Shown here: piece after piece, positions 43,999 to 53,044 of the stretch
How the letters are laid out: each line of letters starts with the position of its first letter
Numbering within the stretch: the stretch's first letter is position 1
Origin: Salinicola socius
GTDB taxonomy: Bacteria > Pseudomonadota > Gammaproteobacteria > Pseudomonadales > Halomonadaceae
Direction of reading: 5' to 3'
Length of the DNA: 64,000 bases
NCBI RefSeq assembly: GCF_001937195.1
Contig: NZ_MSDO01000019.1
Span: 1-64,000, forward strand
Translations under genes and position numbers: made by a program
The notes under the pieces: model-generated
The model's database searches: none
Seen by the model: the letters and a program-made list of their open reading frames with translations, nothing else
What the model was told of the DNA's origin: nothing

Positions 43999-45149
43999 TG
44001 ATCGCGACACCTGGAATCTTGCAGCTCGATGCCGCCCTGCGGGCTCTTGTGCTGCTGCTGACCGTGCTGCTGCCAGCCTCGGTGCAGGCAAGGACACTGC
44101 ACTTCGCCGCAGACACCGAGTCACCGCAACCGCTGACCATCTATGGCGTCGTCGATCCGCCACAGGTGCGTCCGCTGCTCGCGGACTTTCACCGCCGGAA
44201 TCCGGATATCGCGATCGCCTACCACAACCTGGAGACGCTGGCGCTACACGCACGGGTACTGCAGGAGCGCGGCGCACCACGTGCCGACGTGGTGATGTCG
44301 CCCGCGATGCCGTGGCAGTATCAGCTGGCCAACGAAGGGCTCTCGACCCCGGTCGACTCCCCCGCCGCAGCGGCATGGCCAAGCTGGGCGCGTTGGCGTC
44401 AGGAGTTGTTCGGCTTCACGTTCGAACCCATCGTCATGGTCTACCGACGGGACCTGGTCAGGCACATGCCGCCGCCGCAGAGTCACGCCGAGCTTCTGAA
44501 GCTGCTACAGCAACAGCCCGAGGCCTTGAGCCATCGCGTGGTCACCTACGATCCGCGACGCAGTGGCGCCGGTTATACCTACGCCATCGAGGACGCCCGA
44601 ATCTCGGCTCGATACTGGGATCTGGTCGAAGCGCTCGGCAAGACCCATAGCGCGCTGGAGACCACGACGGCGGCGATGCTCGAAGGGCTCAGTGACGGTC
44701 GCTACTGGATCGGCTATAACCTGATCGGTTCCTACGTGCAGGATTACGTCGCCAAGCATCCCGAACTGGTCATGGTCGTGCCCAAGGATTATGCCCTGGT
44801 GCTGCAACGCCTGGTCATGATCTCCCGCGACGCGCCCCACCCCGCCACGGCACGGCGTTTCGTCGAATATCTGTTGAGCGCACCGGCGCAACGCCTTCTC
44901 GCCACGCAGACCACGCTGGGTGCCGTGCACCCCTCGATCGACGGCATCGGCACCGCTGCCGACCTGCGCGAGCGGTTGGGGGAAGCCATCCGACCGGTCC
45001 AGATCGGCCCCGGCCTGCTGGCGACGCTGGATACCCTCAAGCGCCAGACACTACTGGAGCAGTGGCAGCAAGCCTTCAAGAACCATTCGACATATGCCGA
45101 CGGGCCGCTGGCAGACCCCTCTCCGCTCCCCCAGACACCGCAGGAGTGA
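43998..45149 (+). CDS. Periplasmic ABC-type substrate-binding protein coupled to TctDE
   Basis: The 383-residue precursor has a signal peptide (about 14-31, ending VQA-RTL) and a class II periplasmic binding fold of the Fe(III)/PgtC type (TIYGVVDPPQVRPLLADFHR, VVMSPAMPWQYQLANEG, GFTFEPIVMVYRRDLV). The start shares a base with the tctE stop. No ABC permease or ATPase is near, so it probably serves as a ligand sensor for the TctE kinase rather than as a transporter part, by analogy with PgtC of the PgtAB system. The ligand is unknown. A Pro/Ser-rich tail ends the protein. Confidence 0.8.
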   Translation: MIATPGILQLDAALRALVLLLTVLLPASVQARTLHFAADTESPQPLTIYGVVDPPQVRPLLADFHRRNPDIAIAYHNLETLALHARVLQERGAPRADVVMSPAMPWQYQLANEGLSTPVDSPAAAAWPSWARWRQELFGFTFEPIVMVYRRDLVRHMPPPQSHAELLKLLQQQPEALSHRVVTYDPRRSGAGYTYAIEDARISARYWDLVEALGKTHSALETTTAAMLEGLSDGRYWIGYNLIGSYVQDYVAKHPELVMVVPKDYALVLQRLVMISRDAPHPATARRFVEYLLSAPAQRLLATQTTLGAVHPSIDGIGTAADLRERLGEAIRPVQIGPGLLATLDTLKRQTLLEQWQQAFKNHSTYADGPLADPSPLPQTPQE

Positions 45150-45156
45150 ACACCCG

Positions 45157-45906
45157 ATGAAACGCCTCGACCAGCTGGTCACCGTGCACGTGCGATCGCG
45201 CACCCGGGCGCAGCGCCTGATTCGCCAAGGCCATGTCAGCATCGACGCCGGTGGTGGGTGGCGAGTCGTGACCAAACCGGGCGAGAAACTGCCGGAGACG
45301 ACGGAACTGCGCATCGCCGAGGCACCGGAAGAGCGCTACGTATCACGAGCCGGCCTCAAGCTGGAAGCGCTGCTGGAAACGATGGGCCGGCGCCTCGACG
45401 GCTTTACCGTACTCGACATCGGCCAATCCACCGGCGGATTCAGCGACTGCGCGCTGCGCTACGGGGCGAAACGGATCGTCGGTATCGAGGTGGGCCACGA
45501 TCAGCTCGATGTTTCGCTGCGCGATGACGATAGAGTCACCTGCCTGGAGGGCGTCAATGCGCGCCAGCTACCTTCCACCCGGCTGGAAACGCTGGCGCCC
45601 GAGGGCTTCGACGCGGTGGTGATGGACGTCTCGTTTATCTCCCAGACATTGATTCTGCCCGAAATCGCCCGCGTGCTGCGCGCAGGCGGCGAGCTCTACT
45701 CGCTGGTCAAACCGCAGTTCGAGGTCGGTCCCGGCAAGGTCGACTCGCGGGGCATCGTCCGCGATGCCGGCCTTTATCGGGGAGTCGCCGACACGCTGCA
45801 TCAGGCCTGCGACTCCCTCGGACTCGACATCGATCATTGGCAGGAAAGCCCGATCCAGGGCGGCGACGGCAACCACGAATTCCTGCTTCACGCCCTGCGC
45901 CGCTGA
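45157..45906 (+). CDS. tlyA: TlyA-family rRNA (cytidine-2'-O)-methyltransferase / hemolysin A homologue
   Basis: The 249-residue protein joins an N-terminal S4 RNA-binding domain (about 1-60, RTRAQRLIRQGHVSIDAGG) to an FtsJ-like methyltransferase (about 65-245). The SAM site is LDIGQSTGGFSDC; most homologues have Ala or Ser where Gln stands. VKPQFEVGPGKV and GNHEFLLH are family motifs. In mycobacteria TlyA methylates 16S and 23S rRNA; the proteobacterial role is less certain. It starts 7 bases after the binding-protein gene and converges on mscK. Confidence 0.9.
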   Translation: MKRLDQLVTVHVRSRTRAQRLIRQGHVSIDAGGGWRVVTKPGEKLPETTELRIAEAPEERYVSRAGLKLEALLETMGRRLDGFTVLDIGQSTGGFSDCALRYGAKRIVGIEVGHDQLDVSLRDDDRVTCLEGVNARQLPSTRLETLAPEGFDAVVMDVSFISQTLILPEIARVLRAGGELYSLVKPQFEVGPGKVDSRGIVRDAGLYRGVADTLHQACDSLGLDIDHWQESPIQGGDGNHEFLLHALRR

Positions 45907-45935
45907 GCGACGTCCCTCTTTTCGAGGCGGTGCGA

Positions 45936-48900
45936 TCAACGCCCGCCGTCTGCTCCTCCATCGCCGCCATCGTGGCCGGCGCCGCCGACGTCGGCATCAC
46001 CCAGGTGACCGTCGTCGCCGCTGCGAGACTGGCGTGCAACCCGGGATGCCGACGGCGAGCGAGATGTCGACTCAGGCTCCGAACCCAGTGACACGTCGTT
46101 CCCGCTGGCGCTCTGGATCTTCGCCATCTGGCCGTTATCGCCGTGCAGCCATACGTCCATCTGGTTGAAAGCCACGCGAATCCCGTGCTCCTTGAACATC
46201 TGATCCAGCCGCCGGTTGATTTCGTCGCTGGCGTAGAGCCGATCCAGCAGATCGTTGACGAAGATGCGCAGTTCGAAGTTGAACGCCGTCGGCCCGTAAC
46301 TGATACAGAACACCTGAGGCTCGGGGTCCCGTAATACTCGCCGGTTTTCGTCCGCGGCCTGCCGCAGCAGGCGGTGCACCTCGTCGAGATCGGAGCCGTG
46401 CGCCACGCCGTAGGTCAGCACGACCCGAGTCACGTTGTCCGACAGCGACCAGTTGATCAACTGATCGGTCACGAAGGTCTTGTTGGGAATGATGATCTCC
46501 TTGCGGTCGAAATCGGTCACCGTCGTCGCCCGGATACGAATCCGGCTGACCGAACCGTGGAGCTGACCGAGCGTGATGGTGTCGCCGATCCGCATCGGAC
46601 GTTCGAACAGGATGATCAGGCCGGAAATGAAGTTGGCGAAGATCTCCTGCAGACCGAAACCGAGACCCACGCCCAATGCCGCTACCAGCCACTGCAGCTT
46701 GTCCCAGGAAACCCCGAGCGTACCGAGGGAGACCACCACCCCGGTACCGACGATGGTGTAGGACAGCAGCGATGAAATGGCGTAGGCGCTACCCTGCTTG
46801 AGCGTCAGGCGTGACAGCACCATGACCTCCAGCAGCCCCGGCAGGTTGCGTGCCAGCATCATGGTCAATGCCACCGTCATGAGGGCGATCACGATATCGG
46901 CAACCGTGATCGGGTCCAGGGTCATCGCCTCGCCTTGCCCACGCTCGATTTCCCACACGCTCACGTTATCGAGATAGGAGAAGACTTCGAGCAGATCCGA
47001 CCAGATCAGGTAGAACGCAAAGGTGAAGCCGATGAACAGGATCAGCTTGGAGAGTCTCAGCGACTGCTGGTTGACCTGCTCCATGTCCAGCGGCGGCTCT
47101 TCGACCACCTCGAGTCCGCCCTCGGCGCCTTCCTGGATCTGCGCCCGGCGACGCGCTACCGCCCGGCGATAGGCCAGGCGCCGCTGGGCGACGGCCAACC
47201 CGCGAACCACCGTGGCCTCGACCAGAATCCACAGCCCGAAAATATAGAGCGAATTGATGAATCGCCCGATCAACCGCAATGCGGCGTATTCATAGCCCAT
47301 TGCAATCAGCCCGCCCAACACCAGCGGTACCAGTGCCAGCCCAAGCCCCAGCAGCAGCCGAAACAGCTTGAGACCGAAATACGGCACGTGGGCCAGGATC
47401 AGTCGGACCAGAATCCCGCTCATCGCCAGCAGCCCCGCCAGCAACAGCAGCAGGAACAGAGGGCGCGTGGATAGTTCGGCCTGACTGCCAGGCGAGGTGC
47501 CGCTGATGAGGATGACCGGGATCAGCGAAATTCCCAGCCAGAACAGCAGCCGACGCAGACGTGCCACGTAGCCGGTCGACCAGTGGAAATGGCGCGTCGC
47601 CACGCCATCCGACACCAGCAGCCGTCGCGCCCACCCCAAGACGCCCCACGCCAGTGCCAGCTGCAGCAGCGATTCTCCCACGCGTTCGGCGAAATCATCG
47701 CTGCCGAGTCGCAGCAAACCGCCTATTACCGCCATGATCAGCGGCCCGTGCGCCGCCAGCAGCGCGTTGTAGAAAATCGCCCGCGGCGTATGCATCTGGG
47801 TATCCCGCTTGAGCCGGCCGATCTGCTCGTGCAGGTTGAGTAACCGCACCTTGATTCGGCGTCTCAACACCAGCAGCGTAGCCGTCAGCAACAACACAGG
47901 GATGACCGCCAGCGCCCGGATATCCGGCACTTGCCAGAAGCTCGCCAACGCCTGCTTCCATGCGCCACTTCGCACCTGGTCGGCAAGCAGATCGGGCGCA
48001 TCCCGCCACCAGCTCAATGTCAGCGGACGCGCACTCGCGACCCAGAAAAGCTGCTCTTCGATGACGCCGCGAAGCGACGTCGTGAGACTCGCCAGCTGTT
48101 CCTGGTTGAGCTGCAGATCGATCGCCACCGTCAGCAGGTTGCCGTACTCCTGATCGAGCTGCTCCAGGATCTCGCTGCGGGACTGAAACAGCTTCGTCAA
48201 CGAATCGATCAGCGAAGGGGTGACATCGATATCGGTGTCGGCCAAGCTCTTCTGGGCCAGTTCGCGCGGCTGGCGAAGTGCGTCGCGCTGTTCGACCAGG
48301 TCGAACTGGCTCAATCGCGTCTTGGCGATCTCTTCCTGCAAGCCGCCCAGTTCGTCGATGTCGGGCAACGCTCGGCGCTGCTCGTTGAGAATACGCGACA
48401 ACAAAGGACTGCCGCGGATCGCCTCGATCTGCTCGTTGAGCGTCCGCTTGACCTGGCGCACCCGATCGAGCTGCGAGCGGGTATCGATTGCCTGTCGGAT
48501 CAGCTCATTGGTGCGATCGGTGATCCCGAGGAGGCGATCGCTGAGCTCGCGGTTGGTCTTCTGGATATCACGCAATACCGGATGTGCGGAGATCGCCGCG
48601 CTATCCTCTTCGCCGATGTCGGCGACCGCTTTCTCCGATTCAGCGCGGCGCTGGCGATCGAGAGCCGCGCGCAGCGCATTCAGGCGGGCTTCTTCGATGG
48701 CGACCTGGCGCTGCAGCAGTTCGCGGCGCTGTGCATCGAGCTCGCGAAGCTGAGTGTTGTTGGTCAGTTCGCGACGATGATATTCGGCCTGCAGCTCGGC
48801 CAGGGCGAGCGCCAGTTGATAGCGTGCCTGGGCCGGATCGAAGCTTCGGGTCTCGCCATCCTCGGGCGTCTCCAGCTCCGTTCGCGCCTGCTCTGCATCG

Positions 48901-49553
48901 GACATCGCGCTGGCGATGGCCGCCTGAGCCCGCTCAGGCAGCGTCTCGGCACTGATCAGGCGGGCGTTGACCGTGGCCAACTGGCTCTGCAGCGCCTCCA
49001 GTTGATCGAGAGAGTCGGACGTCCTCTGACCCAGCGTTTCCACCGAGAGCTGATCGAGCGACTCGCCCGAAGGCGCCTTGTCGTCACTCAGTGCAGAGAG
49101 CTGGCGCTCGAGCTCGCGAATACGCTGCGGCGCCTGCTGCGCCGCGTTCTCGAGCGCCTTCAGATCCTTGCGCAGCGCCTCCAGTGAGTCCAGCGTCTGC
49201 AGCGCGGCACGCAGATCTTCGCGATCGGCCTTCTGCTGCTCGCTGGGTGTCTCGATCTGCTCGAGCTTCTGCTGTTCCGCCTTGAGCCTGTCGCGTGTCG
49301 GCAGGCTTCCCGGCTGTTGCGCCAGGGCGACAGCGCTTGTCACCAGTATGCACAATACGAGGGCGAAGAACGTGGTACGCTGAGCCACTTTTTTGAGGAT
49401 GGCAGGGGCTCGCGTCGGGATCGCGGGCCTCCCTTCCAGCATCGTCGCCGACGTGATCGCCGTCGGGTTGGCTATTCTCCCGGATTCAGATGATCCGCGG
49501 GCAAGAGAGCCCGATTGCCTGACTGACTCGCGCTCGGCCGGGGAATCCGACAT
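45936..49553 (-). CDS. mscK: Mechanosensitive channel MscK (KefA)
   Basis: The 1205-residue protein closely follows E. coli MscK: a signal-like segment (about 58-80), a long coiled-coil periplasmic domain (to about 520), a multi-helix membrane region, and the C-terminal MscS core with GLGFGLQEIFANFISGLIIL, RIRIRATTVTDFDRKEIIIP and PNKTFVTDQLINWSL. It relieves osmotic downshock and in E. coli responds to K+. The ATG at 49553 has GAGGAGAGG before it but leaves about 55 residues ahead of the signal segment, unlike E. coli; a GTG near residue 56 has no ribosome site. The last 25 residues are Gly/Asp/His rich. Confidence 0.93.
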   Translation of the reverse strand: MSDSPAERESVRQSGSLARGSSESGRIANPTAITSATMLEGRPAIPTRAPAILKKVAQRTTFFALVLCILVTSAVALAQQPGSLPTRDRLKAEQQKLEQIETPSEQQKADREDLRAALQTLDSLEALRKDLKALENAAQQAPQRIRELERQLSALSDDKAPSGESLDQLSVETLGQRTSDSLDQLEALQSQLATVNARLISAETLPERAQAAIASAMSDAEQARTELETPEDGETRSFDPAQARYQLALALAELQAEYHRRELTNNTQLRELDAQRRELLQRQVAIEEARLNALRAALDRQRRAESEKAVADIGEEDSAAISAHPVLRDIQKTNRELSDRLLGITDRTNELIRQAIDTRSQLDRVRQVKRTLNEQIEAIRGSPLLSRILNEQRRALPDIDELGGLQEEIAKTRLSQFDLVEQRDALRQPRELAQKSLADTDIDVTPSLIDSLTKLFQSRSEILEQLDQEYGNLLTVAIDLQLNQEQLASLTTSLRGVIEEQLFWVASARPLTLSWWRDAPDLLADQVRSGAWKQALASFWQVPDIRALAVIPVLLLTATLLVLRRRIKVRLLNLHEQIGRLKRDTQMHTPRAIFYNALLAAHGPLIMAVIGGLLRLGSDDFAERVGESLLQLALAWGVLGWARRLLVSDGVATRHFHWSTGYVARLRRLLFWLGISLIPVILISGTSPGSQAELSTRPLFLLLLLAGLLAMSGILVRLILAHVPYFGLKLFRLLLGLGLALVPLVLGGLIAMGYEYAALRLIGRFINSLYIFGLWILVEATVVRGLAVAQRRLAYRRAVARRRAQIQEGAEGGLEVVEEPPLDMEQVNQQSLRLSKLILFIGFTFAFYLIWSDLLEVFSYLDNVSVWEIERGQGEAMTLDPITVADIVIALMTVALTMMLARNLPGLLEVMVLSRLTLKQGSAYAISSLLSYTIVGTGVVVSLGTLGVSWDKLQWLVAALGVGLGFGLQEIFANFISGLIILFERPMRIGDTITLGQLHGSVSRIRIRATTVTDFDRKEIIIPNKTFVTDQLINWSLSDNVTRVVLTYGVAHGSDLDEVHRLLRQAADENRRVLRDPEPQVFCISYGPTAFNFELRIFVNDLLDRLYASDEINRRLDQMFKEHGIRVAFNQMDVWLHGDNGQMAKIQSASGNDVSLGSEPESTSRSPSASRVARQSRSGDDGHLGDADVGGAGHDGGDGGADGGR

Positions 49554-49791
49554 GCCCTCTCCTCGTCAACTTCGTTCATGCGGCTACCGTCGCTCTCGCA
49601 AGGTACGATCTCCGGTCGAATTCGGAGTTTACCGCCAGCGCGAACGGATTCCGAGGCGTTCGTTACCTCGCTGGACGAGTTTGGACTTGACCCGACGACA
49701 TGCTAGAAATCGTCACTACTTTAAAAGAAGCCTGATTGGCATCGACCGGATCGTGCTTCTCCCTATTGGATCATCTTGACAGGACAGTCTT

Positions 49792-50712
49792 ATGACGCCC
49801 ATTCGTTCGCTGCGCCATACCAGTCTTCTATTGATGGGGATGCTGACCACACCATTGGCAGCCGCACAGGATACGGCCGCCAGCGATCCGGTCCAGCAGG
49901 CGAACGAGCAGGCGGAAGTGCGCCGCAATCTCGAAGCCGAAACTGCCGAGAACCCGCTGGCGATCACGACTTATCGCCGCAACTACATCCTGCCCTGGAC
50001 TTACAACACCAATCCTGACAAGTCCGATTTCCGCGAAATCACCTCCGAGGGCGACGTCGACAATTCGGAAATCAAGTTTCAGCTGAGCTTCAAGATCAAA
50101 CTGCTCGACGACATGTTCGGCGAGAACGGTGATCTATACTTCGCCTATACCCAGCGCAGTTGGTGGCAGGCCTATAACTCCGAGGCGTCCGCGCCCTTTC
50201 GCGAGACGAACTACGAGCCCGAGGGCTTCTTGAGCTTCGACAACCGCTGGACGGTACTGGGATGGACCAACACCATCAACCGGGTAGGTTTTGCCCACCA
50301 GTCCAATGGTCGGTCGGATCCGCTGTCGCGCAGCTGGAATCGCCTCTATGCCGAGTCGATATTCCAGCGTGGCGACTGGGCCTTCAGTGTCGCCCCTCAT
50401 TGGCGTATCCCGGAAAATGACGAAGAGGACGACAATCCCGACCTGGAAGATTACCTCGGCTACGGTGATCTGACCGTCGTGCGCGCCTTCGGCGATCAGG
50501 AAGTCTCGCTGATGGTTCGCGGCAATCCGGGCAAAGCCCACTATGGCGGACAGCTCGACTATTCATTCCCGCTGTTCGGCAAGGTTCGCGGTTATCTGCA
50601 ATATTACAAGGGCTACGGCGAGAGCCTGATCGACTATGACCATGACGTGCAGCGCTTCGGTCTTGGCTTCAGCATCAATACCTTTTTAGCCGGTATTCCC
50701 GGCACGCGTTGA
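49792..50712 (+). CDS. pldA: Outer membrane phospholipase A
   Basis: PldA is a dimeric outer-membrane beta barrel that hydrolyses phospholipids appearing in the outer leaflet. The 306-residue precursor has a signal peptide cut near AAA-QDT and then the barrel with the active site His169 and Ser171 in GFAHQSNGRSDPLSRSWN and Asn183, spaced as in E. coli (His142, Ser144, Asn156). The C-terminus is not the usual terminal aromatic. AGGAC precedes the ATG; a possible promoter (TTGGAC 49681, TAGAAA 49704, 17-base spacer) lies upstream. It shares its role in surface lipid asymmetry with MlaA, also in this window. Confidence 0.94.
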   Translation: MTPIRSLRHTSLLLMGMLTTPLAAAQDTAASDPVQQANEQAEVRRNLEAETAENPLAITTYRRNYILPWTYNTNPDKSDFREITSEGDVDNSEIKFQLSFKIKLLDDMFGENGDLYFAYTQRSWWQAYNSEASAPFRETNYEPEGFLSFDNRWTVLGWTNTINRVGFAHQSNGRSDPLSRSWNRLYAESIFQRGDWAFSVAPHWRIPENDEEDDNPDLEDYLGYGDLTVVRAFGDQEVSLMVRGNPGKAHYGGQLDYSFPLFGKVRGYLQYYKGYGESLIDYDHDVQRFGLGFSINTFLAGIPGTR

Positions 50713-50787
50713 TGACAGCAGATAGCATGTCTATGCTGAAGCCTGTCTGTATCAACCATGCCACTCGACTGTCAAAGGATGACAACC

Positions 50788-51129
50788 ATGACCATGCAAT
50801 CCATCGGCGGCAATGGCCCCGAACGTGAACGCGAAGCCTCTACCGAGCAGCTCAAGGAAGATCTACGCAATCTGTCGCACACCGTCGAAGAGCTGATCCA
50901 CGCCACGGCCGACGACTCGCGCAGCAACATCTCTGAGCTGCGCGAGCGCGCTCAGCAGCGCCTGCAGGAAACTCGCGCACGTCTCGAAGCGCGCGGCGAG
51001 AAGATCTACGCCAACGCCAAGGATCAGATGGACGCCACTGATCAGTATGTGCACGAGAACCCGTGGACGAGCATCGGTATCGGCGCTGCGACGGGCGTCG
51101 TCCTGGGGCTGCTACTGGGGCGTCGTTGA
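50788..51129 (+). CDS. DUF883 (ElaB/YqjD-family) membrane-associated protein
   Basis: The 113-residue protein has a helical, charged region (about 20-85) and a C-terminal glycine-rich helix ending ENPWTSIGIGAATGVVLGLLLGRR-like motif, split here as ENPWTSIGIG and LGLLLGRR. E. coli relatives YqjD and ElaB bind inner-membrane and ribosomes in stationary phase. AAAGGA lies 8 bases before the ATG at 50788; two in-frame ATGs upstream lack it. It is followed by yqjE- and yqjK-like genes (one-base and 8-base overlaps), as in E. coli, and has two relatives at 57880 and 58300. Confidence 0.88.
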   Translation: MTMQSIGGNGPEREREASTEQLKEDLRNLSHTVEELIHATADDSRSNISELRERAQQRLQETRARLEARGEKIYANAKDQMDATDQYVHENPWTSIGIGAATGVVLGLLLGRR

Positions 51130-51509
51130 TGGCGGGTCCAGCCGAGAATGTCATATCCGCCGCTCGGCGGCTGATCGCCAATCTCATCTCCACGGGCGAG
51201 ACGCGTCTGCGTCTCGCCGTCGTCGAGTGGGAGGCAGAGCGCGATCGCATGTTGACCCTGCTGCTGCTGGCAGGGGCAGGGCTGATCGTACTCTCGTTCG
51301 CAATCGGTATGCTGCTGCTGCTGGTGGTCGTGGTGTACTGGGAAGACAATCGCCTGCAGGCGATCGGTATCTGCTCGGCAGTTCTCTTCGTCATCGCGGG
51401 CGGATTGATTCTGGCGGCCAAGCGAGTGGCCAAGCAGCGCAAGCTGATGGCCGCGACCTTGCATCATCTCGAGCGCGACCGCCAGGCGCTGGGACCGTCC
51501 CATGACTGA
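51129..51509 (+). CDS. YqjE-family (DUF1469) membrane protein
   Basis: The 126-residue protein has an amphipathic N-terminal helix and two central membrane helices (about 42-74 and 82-102, LLLLAGAGLIVLSFAIGMLL), the layout of YqjE/DUF1469 proteins once labelled phage holin family. The start shares a base with the DUF883 stop. Nothing viral lies nearby; the yqjD-yqjE-yqjK-like gene order shows that it is a housekeeping envelope protein of unknown function. Confidence 0.85.
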   Translation: MAGPAENVISAARRLIANLISTGETRLRLAVVEWEAERDRMLTLLLLAGAGLIVLSFAIGMLLLLVVVVYWEDNRLQAIGICSAVLFVIAGGLILAAKRVAKQRKLMAATLHHLERDRQALGPSHD

Positions 51510-51801
51510 ACGTACCCGGCAACAGCAGATCGACGAGCTCGAAGACGAGATTCTACAGCAACGTCTCGACATGACCTCGGCGATGCGCGAGTGGCGCGAC
51601 GCGACCGCGCCGATCGATCATGCCTGGGAGAAGATGATGAGCTGGCGGGTTCCGCTGATGGCTGTCGGTGGGATGGTGGCGATGCGCAGCGCGCGCAAAC
51701 CTCGCTCGACCGGACGGTTGTTCAGACGAGCCCTGACCGGGTTCATGATGTACAACCGCGGCAAGGCGCTATACCGGGCAACACGCGGACGCAATCGCTG
51801 A
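51502..51801 (+). CDS. YqjK-like small basic protein
   Basis: The 99-residue product is helical and basic, without an N-terminal signal. An N-terminal Glu/Gln-rich helix (about 1-35) precedes a mildly hydrophobic stretch (SWRVPLMAVGGMVAMRS) and a basic C-terminal end. It overlaps the YqjE-like gene by 8 bases and ends the operon before a strong terminator. The assignment rests mainly on position and size; the function is unknown. Confidence 0.72.
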   Translation: MTERTRQQQIDELEDEILQQRLDMTSAMREWRDATAPIDHAWEKMMSWRVPLMAVGGMVAMRSARKPRSTGRLFRRALTGFMMYNRGKALYRATRGRNR

Positions 51802-51829
51802 CCCGTGCGCTATCGTCGGTATTGCCTGA

Positions 51830-51858
51830 AACGGCCACTATTCTCAGTGGCCGTTTTT
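51830..51858. terminator. Rho-independent terminator after the yqjK-like gene
   Basis: AACGGCCACT (51830-51839) and AGTGGCCGTT (51846-51855) form a perfect 10-base stem around a 6-base loop, followed by TTT on the plus strand. It also lies just downstream of the convergent flavoprotein gene and may serve both. Confidence 0.9.
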
Positions 51859-51862
51859 CATT

Positions 51863-53044
51863 CTAGACAGACTGGCCGCTGGCTACCCCTGACGCCCACG
51901 CCCACTGAAAATTGTAGCCTCCCAGTTGACCGGTAACATCCAGCACCTCCCCGATGAAATGGAGCTGGGGAATGCCGTTGACGGCGAACGTCTTCGACGA
52001 GATCGTCTCGGTATCGACGCCGCCCAGGGTGACCTCCGCCGTCCGCCACCCTTCCGTGCCGGCCGGCTTGAAGTGCCAGGTCTTGAGCCCCTGCGCCACT
52101 GTGTCGATGTCGGCGTTGGAGAGTTCGGCCATCGGTCGATCCTTCCACGACTGCCACTGCATCAGCGCCTGGGAAAGTCGCCTGGGCAGCACCTCGCCCA
52201 ACCAGGTTCCCAACTGACGCCGGGGCGCGCTCTGTCGCAGCTCCCGCAGGGACTCCTCGACCGGCACGGATGGCAACCAGTCTATCTCGACTGCCATTCC
52301 TGGCTGCCAATGGCTCGACGCCTGAAGCATGGCCGGACCCGACAGGCCCCGATGGGTAAACAGCATCGGCTCGCGGTACTGGCCATCACCGCAACGAGCC
52401 ACTACCGGGCAGGACAGCCCGGACAGCGATGCCAGCGAGCTCTTCCATTGCGATGTCACCGTGAACGGTACCAGGGCCGCCCGCGTTTCGGTCACGGCGA
52501 GGCCGAACTGGCGGGCCAGATCGTAGCCGAACCCGCTGGCACCGAGCGTCGGGATCGAGAGCCCGCCGGTGGCGACGACCAGAGAGCCCGTGTCCACGGT
52601 GCGGCCGTCGATCCGTAGACGCATGCCATCACCGAGGCGTTCGACATTGTCCACCGTCGTGGAGAGAGAGACTTCCACGCCGGCCCACTCGCACTCGGTC
52701 AACAGCATCGAGACGACATCCTTGGCCGAGTGAGCGCAGAACAGCTGTCCAGGCGTCTTTTCGACATACTCGATGCCGTGCCGCTCGATCAGTTCGACGA
52801 AGTGCTGCGGCGTATATCGCTTCAAGGCCGAAATCGAGAAGTGTGGATTACGCGAGAAGAAATTGGCCGACGTGGTCGCGAGGTTGGTGAAATTGCAGCG
52901 CCCGCCGCCGGACATCAGAATTTTCTTGCCGGCTTTATTGGCGTGATCGACGACGCGTACGCGAAGGCCACGGTAGCCCGCCGTCAGCGCGCACATCAAG
53001 CCGGCCGCGCCTGCGCCGATAACGACGACGTCGTAGGTTTTCAT
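51863..53044 (-). CDS. NAD(P)/FAD-dependent oxidoreductase of HI0933/YhiN family
   Basis: The 393-residue protein starts with a dinucleotide-binding motif (VVVIGAGAAGLMCAL) and has the HI0933-family hallmarks KKILMSGGGRCNFTN, QLFCAHSAKDVVSML, LVVATGGLSIPTLGASGFGYDLA and the end ...EVLDVTGQLGGYNFQWAWASG. The enzymatic substrate of this widespread family is unknown. The start at 53044 places the Rossmann strand at the N-terminus; the longer frame adds 37 residues without features. It diverges from the RND adaptor gene across 324 bases. Confidence 0.92.
   Translation of the reverse strand: MKTYDVVVIGAGAAGLMCALTAGYRGLRVRVVDHANKAGKKILMSGGGRCNFTNLATTSANFFSRNPHFSISALKRYTPQHFVELIERHGIEYVEKTPGQLFCAHSAKDVVSMLLTECEWAGVEVSLSTTVDNVERLGDGMRLRIDGRTVDTGSLVVATGGLSIPTLGASGFGYDLARQFGLAVTETRAALVPFTVTSQWKSSLASLSGLSCPVVARCGDGQYREPMLFTHRGLSGPAMLQASSHWQPGMAVEIDWLPSVPVEESLRELRQSAPRRQLGTWLGEVLPRRLSQALMQWQSWKDRPMAELSNADIDTVAQGLKTWHFKPAGTEGWRTAEVTLGGVDTETISSKTFAVNGIPQLHFIGEVLDVTGQLGGYNFQWAWASGVASGQSV

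Noticed and set aside
42928-44382. 484-residue minus-strand ORF opposite tctE
   Set aside because: Antisense to a kinase with all catalytic motifs; no recognisable fold, and it runs into the next gene.
51129-51509. Phage holin or prophage remnant
   Set aside because: The holin-family label comes from a loose domain name; neighbours are yqjD- and yqjK-like, and no phage gene is near.
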